From contig JAEYNP010000143.1 in assembly GCA_023412495.1 (NCBI GenBank), positions 17,415 to 81,414 on the forward strand: a stretch of 64,000 bases of DNA, given 5' to 3'. Origin of the DNA: Pseudomonadota bacterium. GTDB taxonomy: Bacteria; Desulfobacterota; Desulfobulbia; Desulfobulbales; Desulfocapsaceae. Under the pieces are notes generated by a model, which searched no databases, was not told where the DNA came from, and worked only from the letters and a program-made list of their open reading frames with translations. A program made the position numbers and the translations under genes. Below are positions 26,995 through 35,150 of the stretch, piece by piece (within the stretch, counting starts at the first letter, position 1; the number at the start of each line of letters is the position of its first letter).

Positions 26995-28224
26995 TCATCG
27001 GGCAGCTCTCCTACCTGCCAAGTCAACCACTTTGGGTGACGCCGCAATCATCGCCTGCCGGATGATCCATTGTGCTATCTTCTCGGCTTCTGGTGCCAGA
27101 TATCGCAAGTCGCTTGTCTCGGTGTAGTGCGAGAGTGTCACATCGTTAACCTTGTGATTGAGCAACAACTTTGTCCGCCACAACTCTATGCCGCACTCAC
27201 CGGCTACAGCGCGGAAGGTTCGCCGCAGGTCGTGCGGGCTAACCAAACCTTCCGAGACAGGAGCGAGTTTCAACAAAATCTTCCTGGCGTTATTGAGATG
27301 ACCGGGACCGGTACGGCAGGGGAAGACATATTCAGAATCACGCGGCCGCCGTCGAAGAATTTCGACGGCAAAGGGTGAGAGGGGGAGGGTAACGGGATTC
27401 CTGTTTTTGGGGTCAGGGATATGCCACCAAGCTTCATCGAGGTTGACACGATCCCACGTCAGGCTTGCCGCTTCATTCTTCCGGCATCCGGTCAACACCA
27501 AAAAGGCGATAAAGTCACAGCCTGTCCTCGTCGATTCCGCTGAAGAAGATGCCGACCGAATTTCATTCAATCGGTTCCAAAATTCACCCACCCGAACAGG
27601 TGCAACGCGGCGGGATTTGGCTTGTACGTTTGCCCATAGCTTTGCATCGCTCAAGACGTTGACGGGGTTTTCTGATAGTATCGGTTGATCGTCAAGGCGA
27701 TAGGTCGCTCGTGCATAATTGTAGAGAGCGCGGAGAATCCGGAATGCCTGGTTTGCTTGGGCGGGGCTGTGCTCTGCTTTCTTGGTGAAGGCGGATCGCA
27801 CCTTGTCTCGGGTAATCTCGGCAATCGGTTTGTCTGCCCATGGCGCAAGGTTGCTGTCGAGGTGCCGCCTGATATCGCTGATGGATAAGGGCTTCAGGTC
27901 CCGGTCCTTGATGTAAGATTCCGCGGCCTCGCGGAGCGTCACAGAAAGGGCCCGGTTGCGCTCCTTCTCTTTCGATGGGTCTATGCCATCATTCATGTCA
28001 GCAAGCGCCGCGATAGCCTTTTTTCGCGCCTGCTCGGCAGTAATAACACCATGCTTCCCGAGCGACTGCCGGCGAGTCTTGTTTTTGACTCTTGCTTGAA
28101 CGATATATGCTTTCCCTCCAGGGGTAAGCCTAACACCAAATCCCTTTAGTTCTCCGTCCCATACAAACGCCTGTCCCTTGGCAGGCAACGCGAGAGCATC
28201 AACAACCGTTTTTGTCAGCTTCAT
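26995..28224 (-). CDS. int: Tyrosine recombinase / integrase (P4-type)
   Basis: Site-specific integrase for tRNA-Arg. 409 residues: N-terminal DUF4102-like arm-binding domain (KLTKTVVDALALPAKGQAFVWDGELKGFGVRLTPGGKAYI), a SAM-like core-binding domain (about 95-190) and catalytic domain with Arg in VLTGCRKNEAASL, HxxR in SPHDLRRTF, and the final HKVNDVTLSHY with the Tyr nucleophile. ATG 28224 (MKLTKTVV) is the family start. It lies at the attR end, 150 bases from the core, with an arm-type repeat just upstream of its start. Confidence 0.93.
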   Translation of the reverse strand: MKLTKTVVDALALPAKGQAFVWDGELKGFGVRLTPGGKAYIVQARVKNKTRRQSLGKHGVITAEQARKKAIAALADMNDGIDPSKEKERNRALSVTLREAAESYIKDRDLKPLSISDIRRHLDSNLAPWADKPIAEITRDKVRSAFTKKAEHSPAQANQAFRILRALYNYARATYRLDDQPILSENPVNVLSDAKLWANVQAKSRRVAPVRVGEFWNRLNEIRSASSSAESTRTGCDFIAFLVLTGCRKNEAASLTWDRVNLDEAWWHIPDPKNRNPVTLPLSPFAVEILRRRPRDSEYVFPCRTGPGHLNNARKILLKLAPVSEGLVSPHDLRRTFRAVAGECGIELWRTKLLLNHKVNDVTLSHYTETSDLRYLAPEAEKIAQWIIRQAMIAASPKVVDLAGRRAAR

Positions 28225-28238
28225 GGCCCCCCTCTGAA

Positions 28239-28260
28239 TTGTGTAAGCACTATGTAAGCA
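28239..28260 (+). repeat. Integrase arm-type repeat, right copy
   Basis: Exact copy of the 22-bp sequence at 18864-18885, 15 bases upstream of int; TAGTGCTTACAC at 28331-28342 is an inverted 12-bp part copy closer to attR. The right copy probably also overlaps the int promoter region, giving a way to autoregulate. Confidence 0.65.
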
Positions 28261-28374
28261 GATTAGATCAAACAAGATAAAAGAGCATAGGATTATGTAT
28301 AGCTCAATAATTCGAAATAATCAATACTTATAGTGCTTACACAAACACCATAAAACATCGTAATACAGGAATTT

Positions 28375-28424
28375 CAGGATTCCTAATCCTGGTGTCGCAG
28401 GTTCGATTCCTGCCGGGGGTACCA
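28375..28424 (+). repeat. attR: second 50-bp att copy
   Basis: Same 50 bases as the tRNA-Arg 3' part, without the 5' half of the tRNA, so it is not a functional tRNA. It is the displaced chromosomal end left by integration. Confidence 0.95.
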
Positions 28425-28428
28425 ATAG

Positions 28429-28472
28429 ACGGGGAGTTGCAACGGCAATTGCAACTCCCCGTTCGTTTTTTT
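28429..28472 (+). terminator. Displaced original tRNA-Arg terminator
   Basis: ACGGGGAGTTGCAA and TTGCAACTCCCCGT (28429-28442, 28449-28462) form a perfect 14-bp stem followed by TCGTTTTTTT, four bases after the CCA of attR. Before integration it would have lain directly after the tRNA. Confidence 0.85.
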
Positions 28473-28842
28473 CGACTTCCTTTCTTGTAGAGCAAGGGCA
28501 ATCCCCCTTTATCGCTGTCAAAACGAGGGTGCAGAGCAGGTTGTTGTGCGACACCAGGACCCCATAGCGGAAGTTGACCCCATATAGGACACATATTGCA
28601 GGACACCTCATTTTTCGAGATGAACAGACACCTGGGATGACTTGGTGATTGTATTGAACACAGGAGAATATTTCTGAGCCATCCTGACTAATTCTTCTTT
28701 TTTGTCATCTGGAATATCCGCATCAATCGTGAAGTATACTTTGATATTCCGGTAACCAACAGGCACGTCTTCCGATATTCCTAAAAAACCACGAAGGTCG
28801 ATGTCGCCTTCATACCTGGATTTAACATCGTGTATTCTAATT

Positions 28843-30222
28843 CTACTTTGGGAAGCAGCCTCCAATAGGCAACCCCTCGCTTTGCTGTTGTTTTCTGTAA
28901 GCAGCATCAATTGAATCCTGCCTCTTCTTGTGTCTGACTTCAAGCTGTCGCAATACCTCAATCTCTGTGATATCTCTTTTGGGAAGGACCGATTTCAGCA
29001 GGGTTGTCACATCGGCACAACTCAGCAGGGGAACATCCTGGTGGTGCTGCAACCTTTGCTCCAGCATGAACAACATAGCCAACAGCACCATGGACATATG
29101 GTGATGCCACGCGAACCAGCCACGAGCTTGATATTCTCCCATGCCGCACTGATTTTTGGCATCTTGAAAGGGGCGTTCCACCCAGTATCTCTGCGCCTGC
29201 ATAAAAGCGAGACGCTCCGTTGGGGTATCAAGGGTGGCATTGCTCAGGCTGTACTTGATCTCCTCAGGAGATGCCATTTCTCGCCGTACCACCAGATGCC
29301 ATCTTCTGGCTTCCGCTTCCTGGCCGTCCCAAAGCCAAACGATCCTGTGAAGAATTTCGACAAAAATTTTACCTTTGGAGCTGTCTCGAATAGCTACCCG
29401 CTTCCAAGCTTCGGGGGCTTGCTTGCGGACCCAGACGTCGACCCGCATTGAACGTGTCTGAGCCTGAAGCTTGCTGGGCTTTTTCCCTCTCGGCGATGTT
29501 GGCGGCGGCACTACCGGCTTGGGATCTTCGTAGTAGATCTGATGGTCCTTGTGGATGTCACCGATAAATTCTTCCCCGTTGTCGTCCAGTTGGCGAAGAA
29601 AAGCAGGATTGTCGCCATAAAAGCCATCAAAACCGACCCATTTGAAACGGACACCATTCCTTCTGGCTTGAAAGACCATCTCCAGCGCCTGTTGATGCTT
29701 GGTTTTGAAGATGACTTGATCCGCTGGGATCTTCGCTTTCTCGCAGCGTTTCTTATCTTTGACCCACTCTTCGGGGAGAAACAATCGAAAGTCAATCGGG
29801 ATGGAGAAGTTTCCTCTTCCGAGTGTGGCAACAACCGCCACTTGGCAATTATCGACTTTGCCGAGCTGGCCGCACCATTGACGAGCGACACCTACCGATT
29901 TCTTGCCCTTCTTCGGAACTCCGGTTTCGTCGATAAAGAGAGCGCTGTCGATATGTCCGCCAAGGAGTTTGTCGCAGTCTCTGGCGACCTGGCTGTTCAA
30001 TGGGCGCCAGTCCCACTTCGAATCTGAAAGGAAATACTGAAGAGGATCATACTCAGTCTCAGGCACTCTCTCCTCCATTCGTTCCATGTTCTTTTTGTCC
30101 GCTTGAAACAACCCCTTAAGGTATTGAAAGGCCTTGTCCGATAAATTTACTGTATGTCTTTGAAAATACTTATTATACCTATCGTGAAAGGACAAAAACT
30201 GGCGGGTCAGGCCCGCCAGCAA
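28843..30222 (-). CDS. IS701-type DDE transposase
   Basis: 459 codons from a TTG at 30222; a later start is possible because no ATG lies near. Motifs: FIDETGVPKKGKKSVGVARQWCGQLGKVDNCQVAV with the first catalytic Asp, WVGFDGFYGDNPAFL with the second, and the ERPFQDAKNQCGMGEYQARGW block with the Glu. The stop codon lies inside the left inverted repeat, a common economy in IS elements. A palindrome (GGCGGGtcagGCCCGCC region, 30201-30219) covers the start and may limit translation. Confidence 0.9.
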   Translation of the reverse strand: MLAGLTRQFLSFHDRYNKYFQRHTVNLSDKAFQYLKGLFQADKKNMERMEERVPETEYDPLQYFLSDSKWDWRPLNSQVARDCDKLLGGHIDSALFIDETGVPKKGKKSVGVARQWCGQLGKVDNCQVAVVATLGRGNFSIPIDFRLFLPEEWVKDKKRCEKAKIPADQVIFKTKHQQALEMVFQARRNGVRFKWVGFDGFYGDNPAFLRQLDDNGEEFIGDIHKDHQIYYEDPKPVVPPPTSPRGKKPSKLQAQTRSMRVDVWVRKQAPEAWKRVAIRDSSKGKIFVEILHRIVWLWDGQEAEARRWHLVVRREMASPEEIKYSLSNATLDTPTERLAFMQAQRYWVERPFQDAKNQCGMGEYQARGWFAWHHHMSMVLLAMLFMLEQRLQHHQDVPLLSCADVTTLLKSVLPKRDITEIEVLRQLEVRHKKRQDSIDAAYRKQQQSEGLPIGGCFPK

Positions 30223-30255
30223 GAAGCGGAGCCTGACATGGGAACCTTATCTGAA

Positions 30256-30300
30256 GTTTTTTTTGGGCAGCTGTAATGGGTATTACAACTGCCATTTTTT
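30256..30300 (+). terminator. Bidirectional hairpin inside the IS, upstream of the transposase
   Basis: GGCAGCTGTAAT/ATTACAACTGCC (30266-30293) with one mismatch, T-run on one side and T-run (ATTTTTTATTT) on the other. It would shield the transposase from transcription coming in from the host gene. Confidence 0.6.
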
Positions 30301-30710
30301 ATTTAATTCCTGAAATAACTATACAATATCAAAGATAATTTTCAACGAATTCTGCTTCCCAAAGTAGAACTAATACCCTTGGCAGAAGCATGAGCGATGA
30401 GGCTTGTTGTAAGGCAGCCGGAGAGGGCCACAAGAAGATACTCTACAGGGTTTCTTCCATCATTATTTCCCAAAAGGACAGGGGGCTCGTCCATATCATA
30501 ATCAACAGGCGGCCTGGAATCGTCTTCCTTTAAGGCGCCAAAGAAATCTTTGACTGTTGCCCGGCAATGAGTGCCGTCGATCCATTTGTTGGTCGCACGA
30601 AACTTGAATTTTGCAATGTCCGGATTCTCTTTAATAAGAGCGATTGTATCAAACAACTGTTCTGTGTTTACACCATTAACGAATAGACTCTTTTCTTTTT
30701 TCTGTTCCAT

Positions 30711-31402
30711 CTTTCAACTCCTTAAAATTTAATATTTTATGTATAGATTCTGAACCAGCCGTGAGCCGGCTGTCTCACTTTCTTCAATTCTGGCATTTGA
30801 AATAGATTGGAGCGTCTGTTGATGTGTTAAAAGTTTTATTCTGCCTAAACGAATTCGCTATGGGGTGGAATGTGTATTTCGTTAAAATTCGGCGGGAGCC
30901 TGCAATCTTCTTATGGAGCGAATGCCATCTACTCGGCAGTTACGTCCTCGACCCCGTCGCCGGCTTTCCCTGGCTAAGGCGCTGCCGGTCAGGAGCGAGA
31001 AGAAAGGAGGAACCTGATCTCTCTTCTTACAGCGAGCAGATATGGTCAAATCTTTATCTTTGTAATCACAGAGGACGAGGAACTGCCGGCTGCGGCATAA
31101 GATGAATAAGGAGGTACTTCACGCAACGGCCGCTGCCGACCTCGATGGTTGTAGCAGCCGTTGTTCTTGTGGTGGTCTCTTTGTGGCTGATTTGAAAACC
31201 CATGAAATGGGTATCGGCAATTCGAACTATCTTTCAATGATATATGGATATTGGGTTATGTGTCGACTGGGTCATATATATATGGCCTATCGACCGCAGT
31301 CGATCGATTCAGATATCCAATTGGAAATTTTCGTTTCCGCCGAGTATTGATAGCGCCAAAGGTTGGCAAAAAGCCTAAGCATCAATTGAAAAGGAGCAAC
31401 CG
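30711..31402 (+). other. 692-base gap before the corrinoid gene array
   Basis: Holds the degraded oxidoreductase fragment listed at 30913-31017 and a possible promoter TTGGGT (31251-31256), 18-base spacer, TATATA (31275-31280). Two short frames (30824-31105 and 31102-31350) are present; the first is the damaged gene fragment with flanks and the second is Cys-rich but unrecognised and probably not a gene. Confidence 0.5.
30913..31017 (+). pseudogene. Degraded 3' end of a molybdopterin oxidoreductase gene
   Basis: About 100 bases match the last codons of the oxidoreductase at 40236-42239: TGGAGCGA..., CTCGGC, CTCGACCCCGTCGCCGGCTTTCC and GGCGCTGCCGG...GAGAAGAA up to a TGA. Translation gives LWSECHLLGS-VLDPVAGFPWL against HGWSEANANLLGG-NLDPLSGFPWL, then a one-base deletion shifts the frame. 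This is a leftover of a second copy just upstream of the corrinoid array. Confidence 0.75.
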
Positions 31403-32083
31403 ATGGCGAGATCACGAGAGGATATCCTGCAGGACCTGGCGGACAGCGTCCTCAATATGAAGGAAGAACGGGCTGTGGCGGTGGCGAAGGAGGCGGTCGA
31501 GGCGGGAATCGATGCCTACGACGCGATCAACAACGGCCTGGTGGTGGGCATGAACCGCGCCGGCGAACTCTATGACCAGGAGGAGTATTTCGTGCCGGAG
31601 CTGCTCATCTGTTCCGATGCCCTCTATCTGGCCCTCGATATTTTAAAGCCCCACCTCAAGCGGGAAGACGCCCGGGAAAAGATCGGCTGCGTCATCGGCG
31701 TGGTCGAGGGCGACACCCACGATATCGGCAAGAACCTGGTCAAGATCATGCTCGATGTGGCCGGCTTCGAGATCCACGACCTCGGCCGGAACGTGCCGCT
31801 CGCCCAGTTCGTCGAGAAGGCCAAGGAGGTGGGTGCGCAGATGATCTGTCTCTCGACGCTCATGACCACCACCATGGACGGCATGGCGAGCGTCATCGAG
31901 ATGTTGAAGGAGGAGGGCATCCGCGACCGTTTCAAGGTGCTGGTGGGCGGCGGGCCTATTTCCCAGGCTTTTGCGGACCGCATCGGCGCGGACGGCTATG
32001 CCGGCAACGCCTCCAAGGCGGTGGAAGTGGCCATGGCCCTGTGCCGGATCGGTCAGGCAGACCGGGCCGGGCTGCATGCGTAA
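31403..32083 (+). CDS. Corrinoid (methyl-carrier) protein, MtaC/MtbC-like
   Basis: Carries a methyl group on cobalamin between two methyltransferases. 226 aa: N-terminal helical cap domain (residues about 5-90, GLVVGMNRAGELYDQEEYFVPELLICSDAL) and a B12-binding Rossmann domain with the DxHxxG motif at residues 104-109 (DTHDIG; His106 is the lower cobalt ligand), then the LSTLMTTTMDGM and VLVGGGPIS loops. AAGGAG precedes the ATG. First gene of the + strand array; the methyltransferase partner starts 10 bases later. Confidence 0.93.
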   Translation: MARSREDILQDLADSVLNMKEERAVAVAKEAVEAGIDAYDAINNGLVVGMNRAGELYDQEEYFVPELLICSDALYLALDILKPHLKREDAREKIGCVIGVVEGDTHDIGKNLVKIMLDVAGFEIHDLGRNVPLAQFVEKAKEVGAQMICLSTLMTTTMDGMASVIEMLKEEGIRDRFKVLVGGGPISQAFADRIGADGYAGNASKAVEVAMALCRIGQADRAGLHA

Positions 32084-32093
32084 GGGGGAAACC

Positions 32094-33158
32094 ATGACAA
32101 CCGCCATGACCATTCCGGCCGACAGCCAGACCTCCCTCGAGCGCGTCCTCTGTTACCTCCAGGGAACCAACCCGCAGCGCATCGCCTGTTTCCCGCTGAT
32201 CCTGAACCACGCGGCCCGGGTGCTCGGCGTGCCGGTGGGTGAGTACAACCGCAGCGGCGAGCTGATGGGCCGGGCCCACGTCGCCGCCTACAAACGGTAC
32301 GGCAACGACCTGGTGCTGATCTTCTCCACCACCTCGACGCTCGCCGAGGCCATGGGCACCAAGATGAATTTCTTCGCCGAGGATGCTCCGCAGATCGCCG
32401 AACCCCTGCTGAAAAACCTGGACGACCTGAAGAAGGTGACGGTGCCGGATTTCACCCGGGACGGCCGGCTGCCCGTGTACATGGAGGCAACCGAAATCGC
32501 CGTGGGCGAGATCGGCGAGGAGACCTGCGTCTCGACCGTGCTGGCGGGCCCCTTGACCACCGCCGCGGCGCTCAGGCCCATCGATCTCTTTGTCCGCGAC
32601 CTGCACAAAAACCCCGGCTGGGTCCATGAACTGCTCGAGGTCTGCACTGTAGCGGGCATTGCCTTCATCGACGAGATCCTGAAACGCAAGTCGCTGCCCA
32701 TCGTGGTCGAGCCGATCGGCACCGGCAGCCTCATCAGTCCGCGCCATTTCCGGGAGTTCGTCACCCCGTATCTGAAAAGGATGGCCGATCATATCCACGA
32801 AAACGGCGGAGGACTGCCCGCCGTGCTCCACATCTGCGGCAATTCCCGGCCTAACTGGCAGCCGATGCTGGATGCCGACTGGGACATCTGGTCCATCGAC
32901 TCGCCGGTGGATATCGGCGCGGCCAAAGAAGCGGCCGGCCATCGGGTCTGCCTGGTCGGCAATGTCAGCACCACCACGCTGCTGAAAGGGACGCCCGCCC
33001 AGGTCGAGCAGGAGGCGAAAGAGGTCTGCGCCAAGGGCATGGGCAGCGGCCGCGGCTTCATCCTCGGCTCCGGCTGCGAGATCCCGCTCGAGACCCCGCC
33101 GGAGAATATCGACGCCCTGATCGACAGCGCCAGGAAATATGGCCGCTTCGACCAGTAA
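32094..33158 (+). CDS. UroD-family corrinoid methyltransferase (MtaA/CmuA-type), copy 1
   Basis: 354 aa with the uroporphyrinogen-decarboxylase fold used by MtaA, MtbA and CmuA methyltransferases. The zinc ligands expected for methyl/thiol transfer are present: His246-x-Cys248 (LHICGNSRP) and Cys328 (GSGCEIPLETP). The catalytic residues of true HemE are absent. ATG 32094 (MTTAMTIPADSQ) has AAGGGGGA upstream; the open frame extends into the corrinoid gene and is discarded there. Likely partner of the corrinoid protein directly upstream; substrate unknown. Confidence 0.9.
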   Translation: MTTAMTIPADSQTSLERVLCYLQGTNPQRIACFPLILNHAARVLGVPVGEYNRSGELMGRAHVAAYKRYGNDLVLIFSTTSTLAEAMGTKMNFFAEDAPQIAEPLLKNLDDLKKVTVPDFTRDGRLPVYMEATEIAVGEIGEETCVSTVLAGPLTTAAALRPIDLFVRDLHKNPGWVHELLEVCTVAGIAFIDEILKRKSLPIVVEPIGTGSLISPRHFREFVTPYLKRMADHIHENGGGLPAVLHICGNSRPNWQPMLDADWDIWSIDSPVDIGAAKEAAGHRVCLVGNVSTTTLLKGTPAQVEQEAKEVCAKGMGSGRGFILGSGCEIPLETPPENIDALIDSARKYGRFDQ

Positions 33159-34110
33159 CAAAATGGTTTTCATGACTGACGTGCGACAGGTTCCGACCAT
33201 TCTGGTCTGCGGCTTCCTCGGGGCGGGCAAGACCACCTTCCTCAAGGGGCGCCTGACGGAAGGCGGTCCGCGCACAGCGGTTCTGGTCAATGACTTCGGG
33301 GACTTGGGTATGGATGGCGGGACGATTCGGGCGGCGGGAGGCGCGGACGATCTCCAGGTGGTGGAGATGGCCGGTGGCTGCATCTGCTGCAGCGACAGGC
33401 TTGCCCTGGCGGACACCGTCCGGCGGCTGATATCGGACCATCGCCCCGAGCGGCTCTTCATCGAGCCGAGCGGCATCGCCGAGGCCTCGGAGCTGATCCG
33501 CATCCTCCAGGGGCCGGGCCTCATCGATATCGTCCGGCTGGACTGCGTGGTCTGCGTCGTCGATGCGGAAACCTTTCTGCCGTACAGCGAGCCGGAGGCC
33601 TTCGGCACCTTTTTCCTCGACCAAATTTCAGGCGGCGACATCATTGTCGTGAACAAGGAGGATCTGGTGCCCGGAGAAGTTCTGGAGGAGGTCGAGTCCC
33701 GGCTTCGGGCACTCAACCCATCCGCCCTCATTGTCCCCGCCGACCACGGCAGGCTGGCCATGGAGCTGCCGGTTCGTGGAGAGCGGAGCGTCGCGGGCGG
33801 TGCCGGCGTGACTGCAACCTGGGAATATTTCTGCTTCGCCCTTGGCCGACCCTTGCCCGCCCGGGCGCTGGACAACTTGAGCCGCCGTCTGACGAGCGGG
33901 GAGTATGGCACGGTGATGCGGGCCAAGGGCATCATTGCCGTGGAAGGCGGGGAGCGGATCGAGCTGCAGCTGGTCGGCGGCCGCGCGACCTTCTCGGCCA
34001 CGTCGTCCGCCGTGTCGCCCCGCTTCTCCTGCGTCGGTTTCGGCCTTGACCGCGAGCGGCTGGCCGCCTTCTTTTCCGCGGAATTCTTTTCGTTTGGAGG
34101 TGCCGCATGA
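33139..34110 (+). CDS. COG0523 (CobW/YjiA-type) metal-handling GTPase
   Basis: 323 aa. G1 loop GFLGAGKTTF, metal-binding GGCICC motif (GCxCC family signature), Switch and IEPSGIAEASE, NKED GTP-specificity motif, and a C-terminal CobW_C-like domain. These P-loop proteins deliver Zn or Co/cobalamin-related metal; here zinc supply to the adjacent UroD-type enzymes is a reasonable guess. ATG 33139, with AGGAA close upstream and overlapping the previous gene, is given; ATG 33172 (MTDVRQVPTILVCGF) fits family length better. Confidence 0.85.
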   Translation: MAASTSNKMVFMTDVRQVPTILVCGFLGAGKTTFLKGRLTEGGPRTAVLVNDFGDLGMDGGTIRAAGGADDLQVVEMAGGCICCSDRLALADTVRRLISDHRPERLFIEPSGIAEASELIRILQGPGLIDIVRLDCVVCVVDAETFLPYSEPEAFGTFFLDQISGGDIIVVNKEDLVPGEVLEEVESRLRALNPSALIVPADHGRLAMELPVRGERSVAGGAGVTATWEYFCFALGRPLPARALDNLSRRLTSGEYGTVMRAKGIIAVEGGERIELQLVGGRATFSATSSAVSPRFSCVGFGLDRERLAAFFSAEFFSFGGAA

Positions 34111-35129
34111 ATGCCCTTGAACGGCTGACCGCCGCAGTCTTTCGCCGGCCCGTCGATCGGCCGCCCCTCATCTGCCCCGGCGGTATGATGACGATGGTGG
34201 TCCGCGAGGCCATGGAGCAGCTCCACTGCGCCTGGCCAGAGGCTCATACCGACGCCGCCCTCATGGCTCGGCTGGGCGAGGGCATGGTTACGCTGGCGGG
34301 TCTTGAAAACCTCGGCGTCCCCTTTTGCATGACGGTGGAGGCGGAGGGGATGGGCGGCCGGGTCGACCTAGGCCATATGACCCGCGAGCCCCATGTGACC
34401 GGCTATGCGCTCGCGCAGCCGGACGAACTCGTGAAGCTCAGGCGCCTCGACCCGCGGCAGGGCAGGGCGGCGGTTTCCTGCGAGGCGGTGCGGCTGCTGA
34501 AGAACAGCAATCCCCGCCTGCCGGTGATCGCCAACCTTACCGGCCCGGTAAGCCTTGCCACCTCTCTGGTCGACCCTCTCCTCTATTACCGGGCCCTGCG
34601 CCGCAATCCCGCCGCGGCCCATCGCTTGAACGATTTCTGCACCGAGGAGGCGATCCGCTTCGGCGAAGCGCTGCTCAATGCCGGCGCCGATCATGTCTGC
34701 ATCGCCGATCCGAGCGCCACCGGCGACCTGCTGGGGCCTGCGGCCTTCAAGGAATTCTGCCTGCCATATCTCAACCGGATGAGCGAACACTTCGGCAACA
34801 GGCGAGAAACCGGGGTGATCGTCCATATTTGTGGCAATATCAAGGCAATAGGGCAGCTGCTGCCGGAAATCGCCGCGCCGGTGATGAGCGTCGATTCCAT
34901 CGTCTCCATCAAAAACCTGCGGGAACTGGCCCCGGAAAAGGTCGCCATGGGCAACGTCTCGACCTTTACCCTGGAAAAGGGCAGTCCCGACAAGGTCGCG
35001 GCGGCCGCTTCCGTCTGCCTCGGCCAAGGTGCGGAGATACTCGCCCCGGCCTGCGGCATTTCGCCCATCACGCCGCTCGCCAACATCCGGGCGATGGCGG
35101 ATTTGCTGGAATCGGCAGTGAAATCCTGA
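34107..35129 (+). CDS. UroD-family corrinoid methyltransferase, copy 2
   Basis: 340 aa, same family as copy 1 but clearly divergent. His240-x-Cys242 (VHICGNIK) and Cys316 (APACGISPITP) supply the zinc site; NLTGPVSLATSLVD and IADPSATGDLLGP are family blocks. ATGA overlap with the GTPase gene shows translational coupling. In methyl-transfer systems of this type one UroD protein takes methyl groups from the substrate and another passes them on; which is which cannot be told. Confidence 0.9.
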   Translation: MNALERLTAAVFRRPVDRPPLICPGGMMTMVVREAMEQLHCAWPEAHTDAALMARLGEGMVTLAGLENLGVPFCMTVEAEGMGGRVDLGHMTREPHVTGYALAQPDELVKLRRLDPRQGRAAVSCEAVRLLKNSNPRLPVIANLTGPVSLATSLVDPLLYYRALRRNPAAAHRLNDFCTEEAIRFGEALLNAGADHVCIADPSATGDLLGPAAFKEFCLPYLNRMSEHFGNRRETGVIVHICGNIKAIGQLLPEIAAPVMSVDSIVSIKNLRELAPEKVAMGNVSTFTLEKGSPDKVAAAASVCLGQGAEILAPACGISPITPLANIRAMADLLESAVKS

Positions 35130-35150
35130 ACCACCTACTCTCTTACGAAG

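Larger units (their letters stand above)
18769..28424. mobile_element. Integrated island in tRNA-Arg encoding capsid and tape-measure proteins (satellite-like)
   Basis: The element lies between two exact 50-bp direct repeats, the first being the 3' part of the tRNA gene. All genes read on the - strand: tyrosine integrase, unknown, HTH protein, replication ATPase, unknown, protease-capsid fusion, small ORF, tape-measure-like protein, unknown, HTH protein, unknown. No terminase, portal, tail tube, baseplate or lysis gene is visible in 9.6 kb. This fits a phage satellite of the capsid-forming type that borrows packaging and tail parts from a helper, or a heavily reduced prophage. The intact frames and att sites argue against old decay. 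Confidence 0.85.
28841..30369 (-). mobile_element. IS701-family insertion sequence, 1,529 bp
   Basis: The ends TTCTACTTTGGGAAGCAG (28841-28858) and its exact complement (30352-30369) are 18-bp perfect inverted repeats. CTAA flanks both sides (28837-28840 and 30370-30373); this 4-bp target copy of YTAR form is typical of IS701. One transposase gene fills the element. Ends, target duplication and gene are intact, so insertion looks recent. Confidence 0.93.
28608..30710 (-). pseudogene. OsmC-family gene interrupted by an insertion sequence
   Basis: The N-terminal part (30710 down to 30370; MEQKKEKSLFVNGVNTEQL... to the peroxidatic-Cys block VEYLLVALSGCLTTSLIAHASAKG) and the C-terminal part (28836 down to 28608; IHDVKSRYEGDIDLRGFLGIS...) join in frame once the IS and one CTAA copy are removed, giving 189 aa. 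OsmC/Ohr-like proteins reduce organic peroxides with two Cys; the second Cys (usual CPVSNTL) is Ser here (YSPVFNTI), so even the intact protein was unusual. Disrupted, hence probably inactive. Confidence 0.9.

Noticed and set aside
28375..28424. Second tRNA-Arg gene
   Set aside because: Only the 3' 50 bases are present; there is no D arm or 5' acceptor strand. It is the attR copy.
31956..34247. 763-codon open frame on the - strand
   Set aside because: It lies opposite three well-recognised genes; its translation is Arg/Ser/Pro/Gly-rich with no domain, as expected from the antisense of GC-rich coding DNA.
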